DNA of 64,000 nucleotides, taken from Plectosphaerella cucumerina (lineage: Eukaryota > Ascomycota > Sordariomycetes > Glomerellales > Plectosphaerellaceae). This document shows positions 63,504 through 64,000 of this stretch, piece after piece. The notes under the pieces were generated by a model. It saw only the letters and a list, made by a program, of their open reading frames with translations, did not search any database and was not told the origin of the DNA. Within the stretch, counting starts at the first letter, position 1, and each line of letters opens with the position of its first letter. Both the position numbers and the translations under genes were made by a program. The stretch is taken from the NCBI GenBank assembly GCA_020746995.1, contig JAGPXD010000003.1:1736001-1800000 (forward strand), written 5' to 3'.

Positions 63504-64000
63504 ATGGGTGTCCAGAAGAAGACTCGCAAGTTTGCTGAAGTCAGTCTCTTTCCGCCCCTTCACCTATTCGACAAGCTCTAACAATTGATTTCCAGGTCAA
63601 GCGTGTCATCGGCAAGCGGGACGGTCGTCGCAAGGAGAATATCAAGAAGAACGAGGAGGCCCAGGCTGCCGCCAACAAGAAGTCTGGTCCCGATGGCGAA
63701 CTCATTCGCGAAGTCCCACAGATGCCGTCGCAGATGTTCGATCAAGCAAACTTGGCAATGACTCCGCCATACTCTGTGCTGGTCGACACGTCATTCCTGA
63801 ACAGCAAGGCACCTCGATCTCGCATACGGGTCTCCAAGCTAACGGAACAACCTAGGGACGGTCCAGATGAAGCTGTCGCTGCTGGAAACGTTGATGGACA
63901 CGCTGTACGCCACGTGTATCCCCGTCATCACGGACTGTACGTACACCGATCGATGCCCCTTTCTGTGAGAACTAAGCTGACCACTCTACGCAGGCGTCAT
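63504..64000 (+). CDS. FCF1: rRNA-processing PIN nuclease FCF1/UTP24 (5' part)
   Basis: Partial at the window end. Exons 63504-63539, 63596-63803, 63856-63936 and 63994-(64000). The N-terminus MGVQKKTRKFAEVKRVIGKR is the conserved Fcf1 start. PPYSVLVDTSFLN carries the first PIN-domain Asp, and after the intron RTVQMKLSLLETLMDTLYAT and IPVITDCV follow. The intron at 63804-63855 needs a GC donor (AACA|GCAAGG) to produce LNRTVQ; branch GCTAAC and acceptor CCTAG are normal. Fcf1/Utp24 cleaves pre-rRNA at sites A1 and A2 in the 90S pre-ribosome (SSU processome). About 110 residues are present, so more than a third of the expected protein lies beyond the window. Confidence 0.93.
63804..63855 (+). 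other. GC-AG intron of FCF1
   Basis: A 52-nt intron with donor AACA|GCAAGG. The upstream exon lacks the usual AG, so this is a weaker GC donor than in VMA1. The frame and the conserved NRTVQ sequence allow no GT alternative that I can find. Confidence 0.75.

Overview
The window is nuclear DNA of a filamentous ascomycete (Pezizomycotina), most likely a Sordariomycete. Reading frames are strongly C/G-ended. Introns are short (about 45-160 nt) with GTRNGT-type donors, CTAAC or CTGAC branch points and YAG acceptors. Leaders are pyrimidine-rich, genes lie singly on both strands, and the protein set (SSD1, MKT1, YOR1-type ABCC pump, ERG2, CSI2, RFTS-domain protein, Rds1-like ferritin fold) is typical of these fungi. 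There is no operon, CRISPR array, rRNA, convincing tRNA or intact transposon. Gene models below were built by hand from splice signals and frame continuity, so each exon sum is divisible by three.

Layout. 1-11 kb: a CASTOR-like ACT protein (+) convergent with YIH1 (-), then a METTL25/RRNAD1-type methyltransferase (-), the Qc-SNARE TLG1 (+) and the mRNA-export factor GLE1 (-). 11-21.5 kb: the RNA-binding translational repressor SSD1 (+) behind a very long leader region, then a secreted Rds1-like protein (+). 24-35 kb: a YOR1-type multidrug pump (+), a Sec2-domain protein (-), exosome subunit CSL4 (-) divergent from sterol isomerase ERG2 (+), and tRNA pseudouridine synthase PUS4 (-). 35.5-45.4 kb: an RFTS-domain protein without a methyltransferase domain (+), a 2-oxoglutarate oxygenase (-) with a 91-bp tandem repeat just past its 3' end, and MKT1 (+). 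46-52.4 kb is the least conventional part: an orphan 377-residue protein (+), poorly resolved minus-strand exons, and an ATP-dependent DNA ligase whose active-site motif I lacks the usual Arg. 54.8-64 kb: a DUF4048-like coiled-coil protein (+), V-ATPase subunit A VMA1 (+), the chitin-synthase-export factor CSI2 (-) and the 5' part of the rRNA-processing nuclease FCF1 (+), cut by the window end.

Most genes are housekeeping and are not a functional cluster. The neighbours that could be linked are the CASTOR-like protein and YIH1 (amino-acid sensing towards TOR and Gcn2). SSD1, MKT1, GLE1, CSL4, PUS4 and FCF1 are all RNA-level factors but are dispersed. The points most worth following up are the ligase, the conserved 20-bp core of the tandem repeat, the RFTS protein, the VMA1 intron that falls on the yeast VMA1 intein site, the in-frame upstream extension of VMA1, the two GC-AG introns, and the kinase-docking motif array in SSD1.
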